Shown piece after piece: positions 25,501-38,276 of a DNA stretch of 64,000 bases. The DNA lies in contig NC_088315.1 in assembly GCF_910592395.1 (NCBI RefSeq), positions 19,448,219-19,512,218 of the forward strand, given 5' to 3'. Each line of letters opens with the position of its first letter. Positions within the stretch are counted from its first letter, which is position 1. The translations under genes were made by a program, and so were the position numbers. The DNA comes from Lineus longissimus. Lineage: Eukaryota; Nemertea; Pilidiophora; Heteronemertea; Lineidae. Below the pieces are notes generated by a model that did no database searches, was not told where the DNA came from, and was given only the letters and a program-made list of their open reading frames with translations.

Positions 25501-26662
25501 AATGAGAAAGAGTAGTCACCCAGTGTTCTCCACAAGGCCATTTGTCCCACCCTTCCTTGGCAGTTCTCCATCTTACGTTGGAAGAGCCACCCTACGTTGC
25601 TCTAAAACATGTAAACGGCTTCTATAAGGTCACCCTACCTTGTGCTGCACACTGGCAAAAAAGTTCTTGAATATCAAGGGTGCCAACCGTGGGAAAACCA
25701 CATGGAGAACCCAGGACTCACCAACTGTCAGTGTCGTGACAAGTTCACGGTTTACACCACTGATGCAAGCAAGTCAACTGGAACAGCTCCCAGGCGGGGA
25801 ACGACTTGCCCCAAGGTCACAGTAGAGATCGTCATTATCACCGCCCTACTATAATCAAATTGCAAGTTCGGCCACACTACGGCACAAAACAAGGAGGTAT
25901 CACTTCACTTCACCAAACGACATCACAACCAAGTGTGACCACATACCTCGCCATCTATGCGCGTTTCAGACACCATCAAAAACATTCCCAAATACCGCTG
26001 TAGGACTTAAAACTTTTTGGTGCTTACCTCCCCCCCAGATTCACCAATGATGCCCTCGAAGCCTCAATTATCATTTCTTTAATAACAGATCCACATCCCA
26101 AAAAAATTTTCTCATCATAGTCATTTTGTATCTAGAATGTCGCCAAACTTCTAACAGAAGTACTGTGGCGCTACTGAAAGAGGGGAGACAACCTTGGTTG
26201 TTACTGAACAATGGTTTTGTGGATGGAAAATCTGTCATCTTAAAGAAATGACGAGCGAGGTCTTACTGAAATAATAACCGTGGTCTCACTGATAATCAGT
26301 CTTGGATACAAATCGTAGAAGGCCGAGAGTTGTCTGCCATAACATCTATCATTCAAAGTTTCCACACATTCAAACAAATATAAACGCAAAAATTAAGGTG
26401 GTACGATGGTTTGTGTCAAATTCAATCCTGATCTGATCTCATTTGGACCAAATTAGACCCAGCATTCACATAATCAGAACGAAACTGTTGTCTACAGGGG
26501 CACAACGGAGCGTTATGAAGTGTCGACACCTAGCAGCACAGGGCTAAACCAATAAGCAAACTAGCATGTGTTAATGGTCAATGTTAGTTGCATATGACCA
26601 GGTCTAGGCCATCGGAATAGTCTAATGCTGTACGGCACATGGGGACCAGGTTAGTGACGATT
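19600..26662 (-). other. shoc2 3' UTR and downstream sequence, no further gene seen
   Basis: There is no open exon series on either strand. On the minus strand, AATAAA occurs at 24257-24262 (2.4 kb after the shoc2 stop) and again near 19604-19610, so the message probably ends at one of these. Also present: a C-homopolymer at about 22330-22349, an AT dinucleotide run at about 23442-23458, and a 27-bp direct duplication at about 19857-19910 (TCAAATTGG...GGCCTAAT). Confidence 0.4.
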
Positions 26663-29600
26663 CTACGACGTTCGGTATGGACCTTGTAGTCGGAGATACT
26701 GAAAAAGAAATGGCAACAAATCAGAAATTTGTTGAAATTGACCAAACATGTTTACTAAACAAGCATCGACTGACGTCACTGACCACTGACATAAGGAGAT
26801 AAACCAACCAAACGGCAGCATCTCTCTTCTTGAAAGTGAGACGTCTCCACTGGTGCTGACAAGTTGACCATAAGGAAGAAGACAGACTCCCCAAGAAGTT
26901 GCTGAACTGGTGCCCTGGACAAGTTCGTGACGAGAGGAGGAGGGATAGGACGCATGTCAGATGGCTTTATGCATAAGGTGAGAAGCTGGTCTTGGTGAAG
27001 ACTTGATGGAAGCTACCAGTGGGAAAAGACAGTGGTAAAGGTCCCTCACACTGTTGATGGCTTAAACTACCTTGTTGCACTTATGCAAGTAAGTACTTGT
27101 CTGTGTCAGATGGGGAAAATCCAGAATCGGAATTCCATCTTACCTGTATCACAATAGATGGTCCGCCCGAGACGATTTCCACAGGTATCTGATTAAGTGG
27201 GCAGTTTTCAATGCTCATGATGGCGAGCGCCCCACAGATGGCCAGCTCAAATGGTAGCGTTTGTAACCTAGGGTTGTCATTTATGTACAGGTACTCGAGA
27301 TGACTTAGTCGCCCTGAAAACACAAACAAGAAAACAATGTATGAACAATTTGCATCGAATGCTTGTCCATTTCACTTTTTCACTTGTTATCCAGTAAGAA
27401 CCAAGAACAGGCGAGGACAAAAGGGCAACACTTTGAGAGAAGCATGCCTTGCAGATGCAGAAAAGTTGGTCTAATCTTTCCTCCCAATGACCGGGCAGAC
27501 GACAATTTAAGGACGATGACAGCACAGTTGTTATCACGGTCTTTGGTATGATGGCGAGCTTACCTATGTCTTCTGGTATTGATGTGAGGTCGTTTTCTCC
27601 AGCACCCAAATATTGTAGATTAGATAATGAACTGAAAGTGACAAGAAGAATATCATTAAAATATGGTCACAAAATGGAGGTGGGCCAAATATTTGCATCT
27701 GTTATCTATTTCATAAAGTACAGAATATCACCAGCTGACTGAGTTGACTATTACTTTTGGCAGATTTGTATTGAAATTTGAAAAGTCTCATTGTAAGTTG
27801 TTCAGTAAAGTGTTGGGCAGTTAAGAGAATTAGACTCCCGTGCCATCTTTGCCCCATTTCAGCTCAAATTACTTCTCAATTCGACAGTCGTATCCGCATA
27901 CTTACCCGATATTCCTTGGCAGGCTAGTCAAACAGTTCGACTGCACAACCAGTTTCGTCAGCTCCATCAGGCCGCCAATCTCGGCCGGCAAACTCTCCAG
28001 CTTATTCTCCTCTAAATCGAGCACTTTGAGTTTCTTGAGACTTCCGATGCTCGCTGGAATGCGTTTGAGCGCATTGTTGCTGAGGATGAGGACCTCGAGG
28101 GCTTGAAGGTTCTTGATGTCCTCCGGGATCTTGGTGAGCTGGTTGGTACCTAAGTTCAGCTCGACCATGTGCTCCCACGTACCGATGTCTACAAACAAAC
28201 GATCGGCAAATAAGTATGTTTGAATATGCAGGGACTGGGTAACTAGTGGCGAGAGTTGGATACAATCCACAGTCACTATCAGTTCTTCACTCTCGTGTTC
28301 GGCCGTGCCACTAGATTTAGTGGAACACTTGAGGTTCAGCTAAAACTTCATGGGTTCCCCTAACTTGGTGGTGAAATAGGGGCATCTAAACCTAACTGAC
28401 CAAACTTGGCAGCTCTCTATGATAATAGTGCACGGTTAGCATAGCAGAGCATTGAACAAGTGGGCTTCGGTCTTGTCACAAGTACGTTGCATGACGTTGT
28501 TCTACTGACGCACTTCAAGTAGTCACAACATCCTGCCTGGCTGAGGTCAGAGGGTATGGTTACCAGTAGGTTGGTACAGTGTCGTCCATGTCATTATTGG
28601 TAGATTTGCAACCCTGTCACAGCAAAGTCCCGGGCTTTCTGAGCAGCTGTGTCAGGATCCAACGACAAGAAACATGCCGACATCGCCATGCGCTAACACG
28701 CTTTCTAACAACCAGGCCCAGAGGATGTGGCCTCACCTCCCCACAGATGATGTAAAGCTACTTACCTAGGGGTAGGGATGTTAGCTGGTTCTCTTTCATA
28801 TTCAACTTGGTCAGAATTGATGCGCGTGAAAAGATACCGAATGGTATCTTGTTTATCTGATTGTGCTCCATGTTTATTGACTGAAAGCAGACGACACAAA
28901 TGAAGAGCAGACGACAAAAATGATGAACAGACGACTGAAGAAAATCATCAACTGGTCTAACCAAGACTTCTTATGGTCATGTTTGCTTCATGCTACATAG
29001 GCTAAAGTCTCTGACTACCTTTGTTTCTCGCTAAGTTGACGTCTTGTCCTTCCTCTGGAGTGCCCACCAGACACAAGCAATCTCTGTTTCATGTCACAAT
29101 CTAAGGACGAGACTATAGGTATCTTTCAGCAGAAATGTAGCTCTCAAAGTGCCTTGCCAGTTCTCATCATCCAATACAACCTCCATTCTCACTTCAGTAA
29201 ACTATTTCATATTTTATTTGTTTTAGAAAACTCATGACAAACTGAAAGACATTTTCGGTACTTACATGAACTGAACAGAATTGTGACGGTCCTCCTACAG
29301 GATATGAGGTGAAGTTATTTCTGGATAATGTGATGCTCGTCAGGGTGGTCAAACTAGACAACAAACCCTCCTGCAATCGAAAAGGTCAAACTAGATAACT
29401 CAGCACAAAGTAGCTCGTCCATGTAATGTGTCCGCGACAAGATCAATTGCATTCATGCCAGACGCTATTGTAAGCTTTGTAACTTTGTGCATTTGAACGG
29501 TTTAAATCGTCTCTATGACAGAGTAAGATTGTTGCTTACCGGTAACTGTGAAATGTTGTTGCCTTCTATGTTAAACTCATCCATATTCACACAGTTCCCT

Positions 29601-32600
29601 AAAGACTTTGGCACGGACGATAACCGGTTATATCTAGAAAGATAAGACATATCAACATTAAATACGTTGAACCCATCTTTTCTTGCACTTTGTCAGAGAA
29701 ATTCTCCACAAACAGTCTCTGCCATTCTATACCTTTGCAATAAAACTTCATTATTGCCCCCTTATGCACAGGTTCGGATTAGGACTTTGAAATTCTTGTG
29801 GATTAAGACTTGATTCATCGATTTGAAAATGTTCTTCAATTCAATGAGGTGGAAGTCATTAGATGACTGTAGTTCAGTTTCAAAGATGAGTCGAAGTCAT
29901 GAAGTTCATTTTTCAACCTCACTATTTCTGTTTCTAACCCTGCTGCGTAAATGCTTGATCAGCAGTTTTACCTCGGAGCTCCATATCTGAGCTCTTTGAA
30001 TCTGAGATTCATGACAAATACTTTGACGCTGATCATGCTCACCTTAAGCCTAATCTTGACAATTGTTTAAGGTTTCCTATAGAGTCTGGGATATCTATTA
30101 TTTCATTATGTTGCAAGTCCAAGAAATTCATGTTCACACAGTTACCGATTTCTGAAACAAAACAGATAACATTATGCTAATGGCAAGTTTAAAACAACTA
30201 CAGATTAACACAGATGAAATTCAAATTTACAAGTTCAAATTTCAAATTTCAAATTTCCAAGTTCAGACGTGATATACTTGTGTATGCTGTGGTCCTCAAA
30301 CTTACAGATGCTTTGAAATCAATGGGTGATATGAATAAAGACTAGCGAATGCTTTTACTTCAATTTTGTACAGAAAGGCCTAGTGTAAATGTACGTGGAG
30401 TTTTAGAAAAAAGCATTTGCTCGTCTTTATTCATATCACCCATTGTCACAGAAATTTGGAAGCTACAATCTTGGAAACTTTGGACTGTAGCTTTTTATAG
30501 CTCCAACTTCAAAGATAAGGAGACCAGACGTGTTTGAAATCTTAACAGAACTTAGAGAATTGATTCCTACCTTCTGGCAGATGTTCCAATTGATTGTGAG
30601 AGACGTCAAATGTTAGTAAATTGACGAGCTGCCCGATGCCGGTGGGCAGCTCCTTTATCTTGTTATCTCTTAAACTTAACATTGTTAAACCCTGAAAAAG
30701 ACGCAGATTCACATAAATATAAAGCGGAACCAGCAAGTATTTGGTGAGGTAAATTCTTCCCAGACTCTTTGGAGAACAGAGCAGAGGCCTTGCGATCCTT
30801 CAGCACAGATATCCAGCATCGATAGACCTGGTCAAGGTATTTCAGCACACATATTGACCAGCTGCTTGCGGGACAGGTTTGCCTATTTTTCACCCAGTCA
30901 CTGTCATTTGTCAATTCAAAAGGCGTTCCCAACAGCGGGCTTGCAAAATACTTACAGTTAAATTAGCAATTCCTTCCCCTACTTCTCGGATGCGGTTGAA
31001 CCGCAAAAATAACGTGGTTAAGGATGTAAGCTTATACACAACCTCCGGTACCTGTAAGAGAAGATAGCAATCATGAGTTTCTTCATCAAATGGTAGCTTC
31101 TGACACAACATATTTTAGGCAACATCACTTTGTCTTCCACCGAATAAATTTTGAGAATTTTTGGTCACAGCAGGTTTTGCTTTTCACTTTCAAGAGTCAG
31201 AGAAGCCTCATGAAAGGATTCCATGCACGGAGAGCAAGGCCCGTAACTTCTTCAAACCTACCCAGCTTCATTCAGAGCTACAAACCCTGTCTATACATTC
31301 CAGAGAAATTCTACAGAACACGTTCGCTTTTCATACCGTTCAATGTTCGTACAGGCCTAGAAAAGGTCCACGCCTTGCTGCACCACCTACAGGGTCAAAA
31401 GTCTGCTTCCTCACTTGTGACCCGTCACAGCAAAACCAGGCGCATGTCGCACAGAAGATGAGCCTAAATGACACCAGGAGATAATCGTGGGGTACTTACT
31501 TCATTGTTAAGCTTGTTGTGCCGAAGATCAAGCACTTTTAGGTGTTTCAGATTAGCCAGGGAGTCGGGCAAACTCGTCAGTGAGTTTTCACTAAGCGCTA
31601 GTTTCAACAGGTTGGTAAGATTTCCGATCTCAGGCGGCAGCATTAAAATTCGATTGCCATATAAGTATAATTCTGTAAGCTGCGTACACTGGAATGAAAA
31701 GTTTAAGAGGCGGTTTAGCAATGATACATGGGCTTGAGATAGACCACTTGCCAGGTTGACAATCAATCACCTCTTTCCAGGTGAGTGCCTCTTCCCATGG
31801 ATCAACTGAACTTCGTCGAGTTATGAGTTATGGGGTCAGGCTGTGTTGGCTCAACATCATGTCCAACACGATGTCTAACTTCAAACCCCCAAAAGAAGGA
31901 GAAATAATGGGAATTTAAGAATTATTTTTCCCAAAACCAGGCTGCTTGAATTATAATCAGTCACTTGTGACAATAACCCACATAAACAATGTCTTCAGGC
32001 AGGATCAGTTTCATGAGGTCAGAGGGAGCAAAATGGTTCATAGGATATACGTTATGAGTAATCCCCATTCATGACAATTGAACAACAATGACAGGGGGGT
32101 TGATGTAAGAAATGAATTAGGCCTATTACTGTTAAGCTGCTCAAAACACTTCATAATGGCCATCATAATAGCTACTATAGGCAATTTAGATTATGTCATT
32201 AGTCTTGGCTGACAGATTACAGGCCTTGATTTTTTTGGCAGAATTGTCAGATAGGGATGAATCGAGCCCCTTTTTGGGGTTTAAAATGGTATACTTACAT
32301 CTCTAAGAGAACCAGGAAGAATAGATATCTGCTTTTTACTAAGATCTAACCTTGTGGCACCTTCCTCTTTGCATTTCTGGAATTCTTTGTCGACATTCTG
32401 TAAAGAGGATGAGACAATGTTGTCAATGTGAGAAGGCAACAGAAATCGAAGGACAACAAATATTGAGTTGAGAGCTGAGCGCGAACCAGGATATTGGGTG
32501 ATATGAATAAAGGCTAGCAAATGCTTTTACTTCAATTTTGTACAGAAAGGCCAAGTGTAAATGTACATGGAGTTTTAGATAAAAGCATTTACTAGTCTTT

Positions 32601-35600
32601 ATTCATATCACCCATCATCTGCTCTATAAACAATATTGGGCGATTGTAATGAAAGTAGGAGGAAACTGGAGACCCCGGAGGAACCTTACACTGTCGAAGG
32701 GCGTCACCATCTCTATCACATGAGTGGACCTTAATTATGACATCACAAATCAATTAAAGTTAGTCACATGTCATTATCATGCCAAAAGTATCAAAAATTT
32801 GTGACCCGTCACAGCAAAACCAGACGCTTGTCGCACAGAAGATAAGCCTAAATGACACCAGGAGATAATGGGAGAAATTGATGTGCTCATATTTCACAAA
32901 AGGCAGACAACAGAGAAATGAACAAACAGTCCGTCTCAACCTGCCAAGCTCAGAGCGACATGCGCCTGATTTTGCTGTGACGGGTCACATTTTGGCAGCA
33001 CGTGTATGATTGGGACAATTAGCTTACAAAGGACAGACACTAAACAGATGAAATCAGTCAGACAGCGTACCACTGGTAAACCTGGTATATAAGTCCAAGA
33101 GTCTTTTCGCTGCATGGACACGCAGCAAGTACAATGCACGGCACCCATGTCACACATAAGAATTTCATTAGAACCTCTCTATCTAGGACACCCTCCGCAC
33201 TGACAAGTGCTGTCCGTCCTAGAGAGGTGTCCTGAAAAGCGAGGTCAAATTGAATGGAAACAACCAGTTTGGGACCAAAACTAGTGTCCTTTATTGAGAG
33301 GTGTCTGCTAAGGGAGGTTCCACAAATAACGCAAATGGTGGCCGATTCACATTCGCGACAGAGAGATACTTCTTCAACTTGTGACTGTGAGTTTGATGTT
33401 GAGTGTGGCTGAGGACTGAATATTCTCAGTATATCCTGCTTGATCTAAATCCTCAATATGTAATGCCTTATGCATATTAGATTATAATGATCATGAAAAT
33501 CCTGGTGTAAGTCAATGGTATAAATCCTTCCGAAGAACTAATTTGTAAGTAAAACCAGTAAACAAATCAGCTTTGGGAAGCTCACTGTAAAGATGCACGT
33601 CAAGACCGACAGAAGTCACAAATTGCACTGCCATCGAAAATCAAGGAAGAACTTCCCATGCTACATAAAACGTCAGCGCAATTACCCACAATTCCATTGC
33701 AGATTCGTACATACTTCAATCAGACCTAACACGATTTCTCATTTTGCCACAGGTGAAAAAATCAATGCATAAATTACCATGTAACATTTGTAGTTTGAGG
33801 CTATTCGGATGATATTTTCAAACGAATATATTTATCCAATATGGACTGGTTTATATCAAGAGCAATGTCACCACAGTGATAACATATTTAGAACTGCCAA
33901 TTTACTCCATGGACAACAGTTATTAGTCAAGTCCTATCTGTTAGCATTGTTTCTTTATGTTATAGCAATGTATCATTAGCACAAATCACGCTAACGGCTG
34001 CATAATCAAATATTACTTAATCAATCTTCGCTTCCTGGGGCACCCAGGTTAGCATTACTAAATATGCCTTTCGGAGGTAGGAACATAATTACTGACTATG
34101 CATATCCATGCTTGCTTGATTTCAAAGCCATGTCTTCGCAAGTGGAAAACCATGGTGGTTTTTGCACCTGAACCTGGAGGGGGGGGGGGCAGAAACTCAT
34201 ATACTCACCAAATCTGCTTTGACTGAGCGGGCCCGGCCCGGCCCGACTGGTTTGGGTTTGTGCCCCGGATGCCTCACCATGACTACTTTTGGTTTGGCTA
34301 TGCCGTGTGCATCCCCCACATTCAACGACGCTGTGCTGGCTTTCTTTTCGGGCTGAAAAGTAGGATTTGAACATTTTTTATTTGGGAAGAATTTAACGAA
34401 ATATCAACAATAACCACTAACATAACAAGTAGTGAAATACAACAGCACTCGATCAATTTTATCGAAACAGTTTGTCAGCTCGACGAGCCGTTTCACTGCT
34501 TTCCTAATAATGCCAAGGAAGGCCAAGCAAGATGAAAGCACACGAGGGGCGTATTATTAAAATTCCTCAAAACATCAAAGACGACATTTACTTTCCAAGG
34601 ATGCAAACATGAACTGGTCATCATCAAAAAACGACCTTGCTTGAGTTTCGTTGCAGTAGGAGAACGGAGTCACTGAGAAAGACCACCCATATAAACTCAC
34701 ATCAGTAACTACCCTTTGAAAGAATAATTTACTGACTCGCACGTGAACTATGAAATCAGCCGCAATAATGATGAAAAGACTTGTAACAGGACAACTGCAC
34801 TGGTGTGAGCCAGTTTGTTTACAAAATTGGTGATCGAGCCTCTTCCTGAATCTTAGTTATTCACACACAAATTTTTTCTAGTTGGGGACAACCAAAACGT
34901 TTGCTGTGGAAAAGTGATCAAGAATCACTGTTTTCCAACCTCTAACCTCCATTTTGTCGTGTTCCAAGGTTTCTGGTCACGTTTGACAAACTCTAAAAAG
35001 ACCCCCTTATTATTTTTGGGGAGAATCAGAACGAGAGCATTGTCAGGTATGGCACCCAAAGAAAGCTACAATGTATGCTCAGATTGATTTCGTCACGTGC
35101 ATCTTGAACTTGAGTTCTGACAATGACTAGTGTAATTCTCACACTCAAAAAACAGAACATTGACCTGTGATAGGCCTTCAGAATCAGACAGTGAATCACA
35201 CAACCAGACAAACGAACGTGTCATTGTCGAAAAAATGTTTCAAATGTCACCTGCTGTTTTTTTCCAAATGTCACCACTACATGTTCCCCTAGGAGCACAT
35301 AATCTGGTTTCCAACAGGATTTGTTTTCAGAGTACGTTGGGGGAGAGGGCACACACATTTTAAAATAATTTTTTTGACTAAACGTTTTGATCTTTTTTAG
35401 TGTTCTCCAGCTAATTTTCATCACAATAATTTTGAATAATGTCAACTAGAATCATATTAGGTCTAACTCTAAATGCATAATCTAATCTGCATGCCCAACA
35501 CATTCCTAGGTGTGAAAATGAAAATAAAAGTTATGCTCAAAAAGTTTTACTAGGGTACGTATCGGTACCCTAAAACTGTTTTGAGGGTCCGTAAAATGTA

Positions 35601-36588
35601 CACAAATGTACCCACTAGCCGACCCTGATCATGCACACATGTATCATGAACAGCGAGCGACACTATGACACGTTTCTGACCGACATTTTGACAGATAGGT
35701 CTACTACTGTGCACACATCTCACTGATAGTGAGTAAAGTCCACCAAAACTATTGTGCCAATCACAAGACCAGTCAATTATCAAAAACACTAGAAATGAAT
35801 GTGTCATTTTGATGGACGGCCTCCTAACACTGAATTGATTTGAAGGAAGATTACCCTATGATAGTGAAACTGATTCGAAGTAAGGTTACACTATGATAAT
35901 GGAACAGAATGGAAGGAAGGTTACCCTGCCGATTTTCCGGCGATGGTCGCTGTTCAAAGTCTTCTCATCAGCAAACCTAAAGATTTTTCAGACATTTTTT
36001 ACCATGAAACTACTGATTTAGAAAAAGGTCTTATCTCCGGGTGCTGTGTTCAAAAATGGTTTCAGCCACTGATGAGCTATTTCCAACTTAGTTTGACAAT
36101 AGAAATTTTTGACGATATGATACATGTACACATATTCACAATCACAATTCACATCAGGGTCCAGTTGTCAGGAAGCTTTGTAAGCTCAAAACTTCATGCC
36201 GACATGTACATCATTGCACATAACAACACGTCAACTAACATGCTTTCTGACAACCGGGCCACGGACTGTTTACCTTTGGTACTCCTGACGAATCCTTCGG
36301 CGACGTAGCATTTAGCGATAAAGTCTCGGCCGCGACCGTTATACCAGGTACTTCTATTCCGCTACTCGGACTCGTACTCAGACATGCTGCGCCCTCTATC
36401 TCAGGTGAACCGGGTGAACTAGAACTCGTCCCTCCGCCCCCAGAGCTCTGGTAGGCATGTCCGCTAGAGGGTACTGGCGCGGGGCCTTCCCCTTGATAGT
36501 TTGCTAATCTTTCCGCCGTAGATGAATAAGACGGGGAATCCTTCCCAGACGGCTTTCCAGCCTGTCCCGTCTTTTTCGTTTTATCCAT
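26663..36588 (-). CDS. shoc2: SHOC2 leucine-rich repeat scaffold, complete, 14 coding exons, 647 aa
   Basis: Coding exons 5' to 3': 36588-36274, 34352-34209, 32397-32299, 31688-31500, 31051-30956, 30691-30571, 30151-30043, 29633-29540, 29370-29266, 28880-28766, 28188-27906, 27631-27564, 27313-27144, 26698-26663. All have GT-AG signals, phases agree throughout, and the sum is 648 codons. Residues 1-153 are a low-complexity Ser/Gly/Pro/Lys leader, longer than in human SHOC2 (582 aa total). From about 160 come some 20 LRRs (LxxLxLxxNxLxxLP). SHOC2 signatures include [34 protein letters not shown] and the terminus LQGPYR. The family protein binds MRAS-GTP and PP1C, forming a phosphatase that dephosphorylates the inhibitory RAF site and activates MAPK signalling. 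Orthology is firm; alternative 5' exons are possible. Confidence 0.95.
30321..30444. mobile_element. 124-bp MITE with about 36-bp inverted ends, copy 1
   Basis: Left end AATGGGTGATATGAATAAAG; the right end is its reverse complement (CTTTATTCATATCACCCATT). The inverted identity continues into GCTTTT / AAAAGC. It lies in a shoc2 intron, about 125 bp from the exon ending at 30571. Confidence 0.85.
31416..31487. mobile_element. Truncated copy of the TGTGACCCGTCACAG MITE next to a shoc2 exon
   Basis: About 72 bp match the left part of 32800-32989, through GACACCAGGAGATAAT, and then stop. The copy ends 13 bp downstream (in the gene's direction) of the exon 31688-31500, beside its splice donor. Confidence 0.75.
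32494..32614. mobile_element. MITE with about 36-bp inverted ends, copy 2
   Basis: It is nearly identical to the element at 30321-30444, including the interior (TTCAATTTTGTACAGAAAGG), and has the same ends GGGTGATATGAATAAAG and CTTTATTCATATCACCC. It lies in the intron upstream of the first LRR exon of shoc2. Confidence 0.85.
32800..32989. mobile_element. 190-bp MITE (TGTGACCCGTCACAG family), full copy
   Basis: The left end TGTGACCCGTCACAGCAAAA is the inverted match of the right end TTTTGCTGTGACGGGTCACA, and pairing continues through CCAGACGC / GCGCCTGA. Each end is itself nearly palindromic (GTGACCCGTCAC). Confidence 0.85.
33169..33324. mobile_element. Pogo-like MITE, copy 3
   Basis: Begins TAGAACCTCTCTATCTAGG and ends AAGGGAGGTTCCAC; its interior matches copies 2 and 5. 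It lies in a shoc2 intron. Confidence 0.75.
35839..35930. repeat. Two to three imperfect tandem copies of about 45 bp
   Basis: The phrase GAAGGAAGATTACCCTATGA recurs as GAAGTAAGGTTACACTATGA and GAAGGAAGGTTACCCTG at about 45-bp spacing. It lies in the first coding intron of shoc2. Confidence 0.55.
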
Positions 36589-36747
36589 AATTGTCTCACG
36601 TTTTCGTTACCACACAAAGGGCATACACGGCCCAAGAATAACTCGATGATCAGTGTTTTTCTCTGCATAAAATGGTCACAACATTTTATCAGAATTGTCG
36701 TTCCAATGTTTTGGGAATTCCAGTCGGCACCTTCAAGTTAATAAATC
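36589..36747 (-). other. shoc2: shoc2 5' UTR part of the start-codon exon
   Basis: On the minus strand a T-rich tract ending TTTTTTCAG precedes 36747, giving a 159-nt leader before the ATG at 36588. Confidence 0.5.
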
Positions 36748-37961
36748 CTGAAAAAATAGAATTGAGATGTCAGGACGGTGAAAACGAGAGCTGAAACAAA
36801 ATAATATTAAAGCAGATTGAAATGTAACATCACGAGCCATATCATTGCTACATCCTGTATATTATCACCATCTATTAAGTCATGACGTTATTTCCAATAA
36901 ACATTTTGGCAACAATACGCACAACGTCCCAATGTTGGGTGATCAAATGTCATCCGACGTTAGTTTATTAAGTCCTGGTTTCACTTTCAGACTTAACCCC
37001 TAGGGCCCATGCCTGTCCTCTAATTTTGGGAGTGCTGCCACACATGTATGTCACAACACCAGTAAACTGAAGGCCCTGAACTCAAGAGGTTGCGACCACT
37101 CTTTCGATCAAGGGTTATTCTAACATTTCATGTAATGCACAATTACCCAAATCAACCCAACAAGCACTATAAAACCCTTCCAATAAACTGAACCGAATGT
37201 CTGGATATACATGGAAACTGGGGCATATCAGGGTTATCAAGGATCAAGCTTTTTAAAAAAAGATATTCCATGAATGCCAGGGACTGCACCTAGACAGTAC
37301 TTCAGACATCCATAATTGATTCAAGGACTTATTTCTAGACGGTCCAATTACCAGGAAACACTTTCACTTTCTAGAAATTGCCGTGTTTATTGTGGTTGAA
37401 CTACATATACAAAGCCACCCTGGACAATCGTCACCTCATTTTGTGAGTGTATTCCCTGTTTCCAGGTTCACTGGTAGGATATCCTGGAAGTGATATCCCT
37501 TCTTGTAGTATTAAATGTTGCTAACACACAAAAAGCCGAAAATTAGGCATCAAAATCACCATTAGTGGATGGCTGGAAAGACTTGATCACTGTACCATTG
37601 TGGTCATTCCTAGCATTCAATAGGTGTTTTCGACAGAGACAAATCAGACTCAGTCAGAGCCTAAAAAATATACTACGCACACTCAGAACATGTCAGTGGG
37701 CCTAACCCGACTATGGACTATGTGACCCTTTGCCCCAGGTGAAACGCACGACTGGTCAGCGCCCAAACAAACTTCTTCGAAAAGGTCAATTCGGCTGCTT
37801 GCAGTGCAAGCGCAGTATTGGCCGACTGGGGACAGGGGTGCAGACCAGATTGGCTAGCACCAGGGCAGTATCTAATGCAACTACCACCACGGCAGCTTTC
37901 AATGCATAAGCAGCTGGCACTAGTGGCAGTAAAAAATTCTCAGTTTCACAGCAAAATAAAT

Positions 37962-38146
37962 TACAGTGGAACCTCCTTTAATGGACACCTCTCTATGAAG
38001 GACAACCTCTCTAGGAAGGACATTGGATTTTGCTTCAACCAATGGGTTGTTTCCATTCAATTTGACCTCTCTAATCAAGACACCTCTCTATTAAGGACAG
38101 CACTCGTCAGTCCCAAAAGGGTGTCCTTTTAGAGAGGTTCTACCGT
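37962..38146. mobile_element. Pogo-like MITE, copy 4
   Basis: Begins TACAGTGGAACCTCCTTTAA and ends TAGAGAGGTTCTACCG; it is in the reverse orientation to copies 2, 3 and 5. It preserves the best CAGTGGAACCTC terminus in the window. Confidence 0.8.
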
Positions 38147-38210
38147 TTCTAATCAAGACAGACCGAGGAAGGATGATCATCCGTTATGAGGTCTGATTTC
38201 CAAGACTTAC

Positions 38211-38276
38211 CCTTCCTTACGCATGCCAGTTGTAAGACTTGAAGGTGACTTCACTGTATCAGCCAATGAACCTGGC
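38211..38276 (-). other. shoc2: Candidate upstream non-coding exon of shoc2
   Basis: On the minus strand TTTTGCAG precedes 38276 and GTAAGT follows 38211, giving a 66-nt segment. It contains an ATG but no long frame. It fits a 5' UTR exon between a promoter near 39.7 kb and the coding start exon. Confidence 0.4.

Noticed and set aside
27081-32397. Several independent LRR genes
   Set aside because: All LRR pieces lie on the same strand, join in phase and follow the order of one SHOC2 protein.
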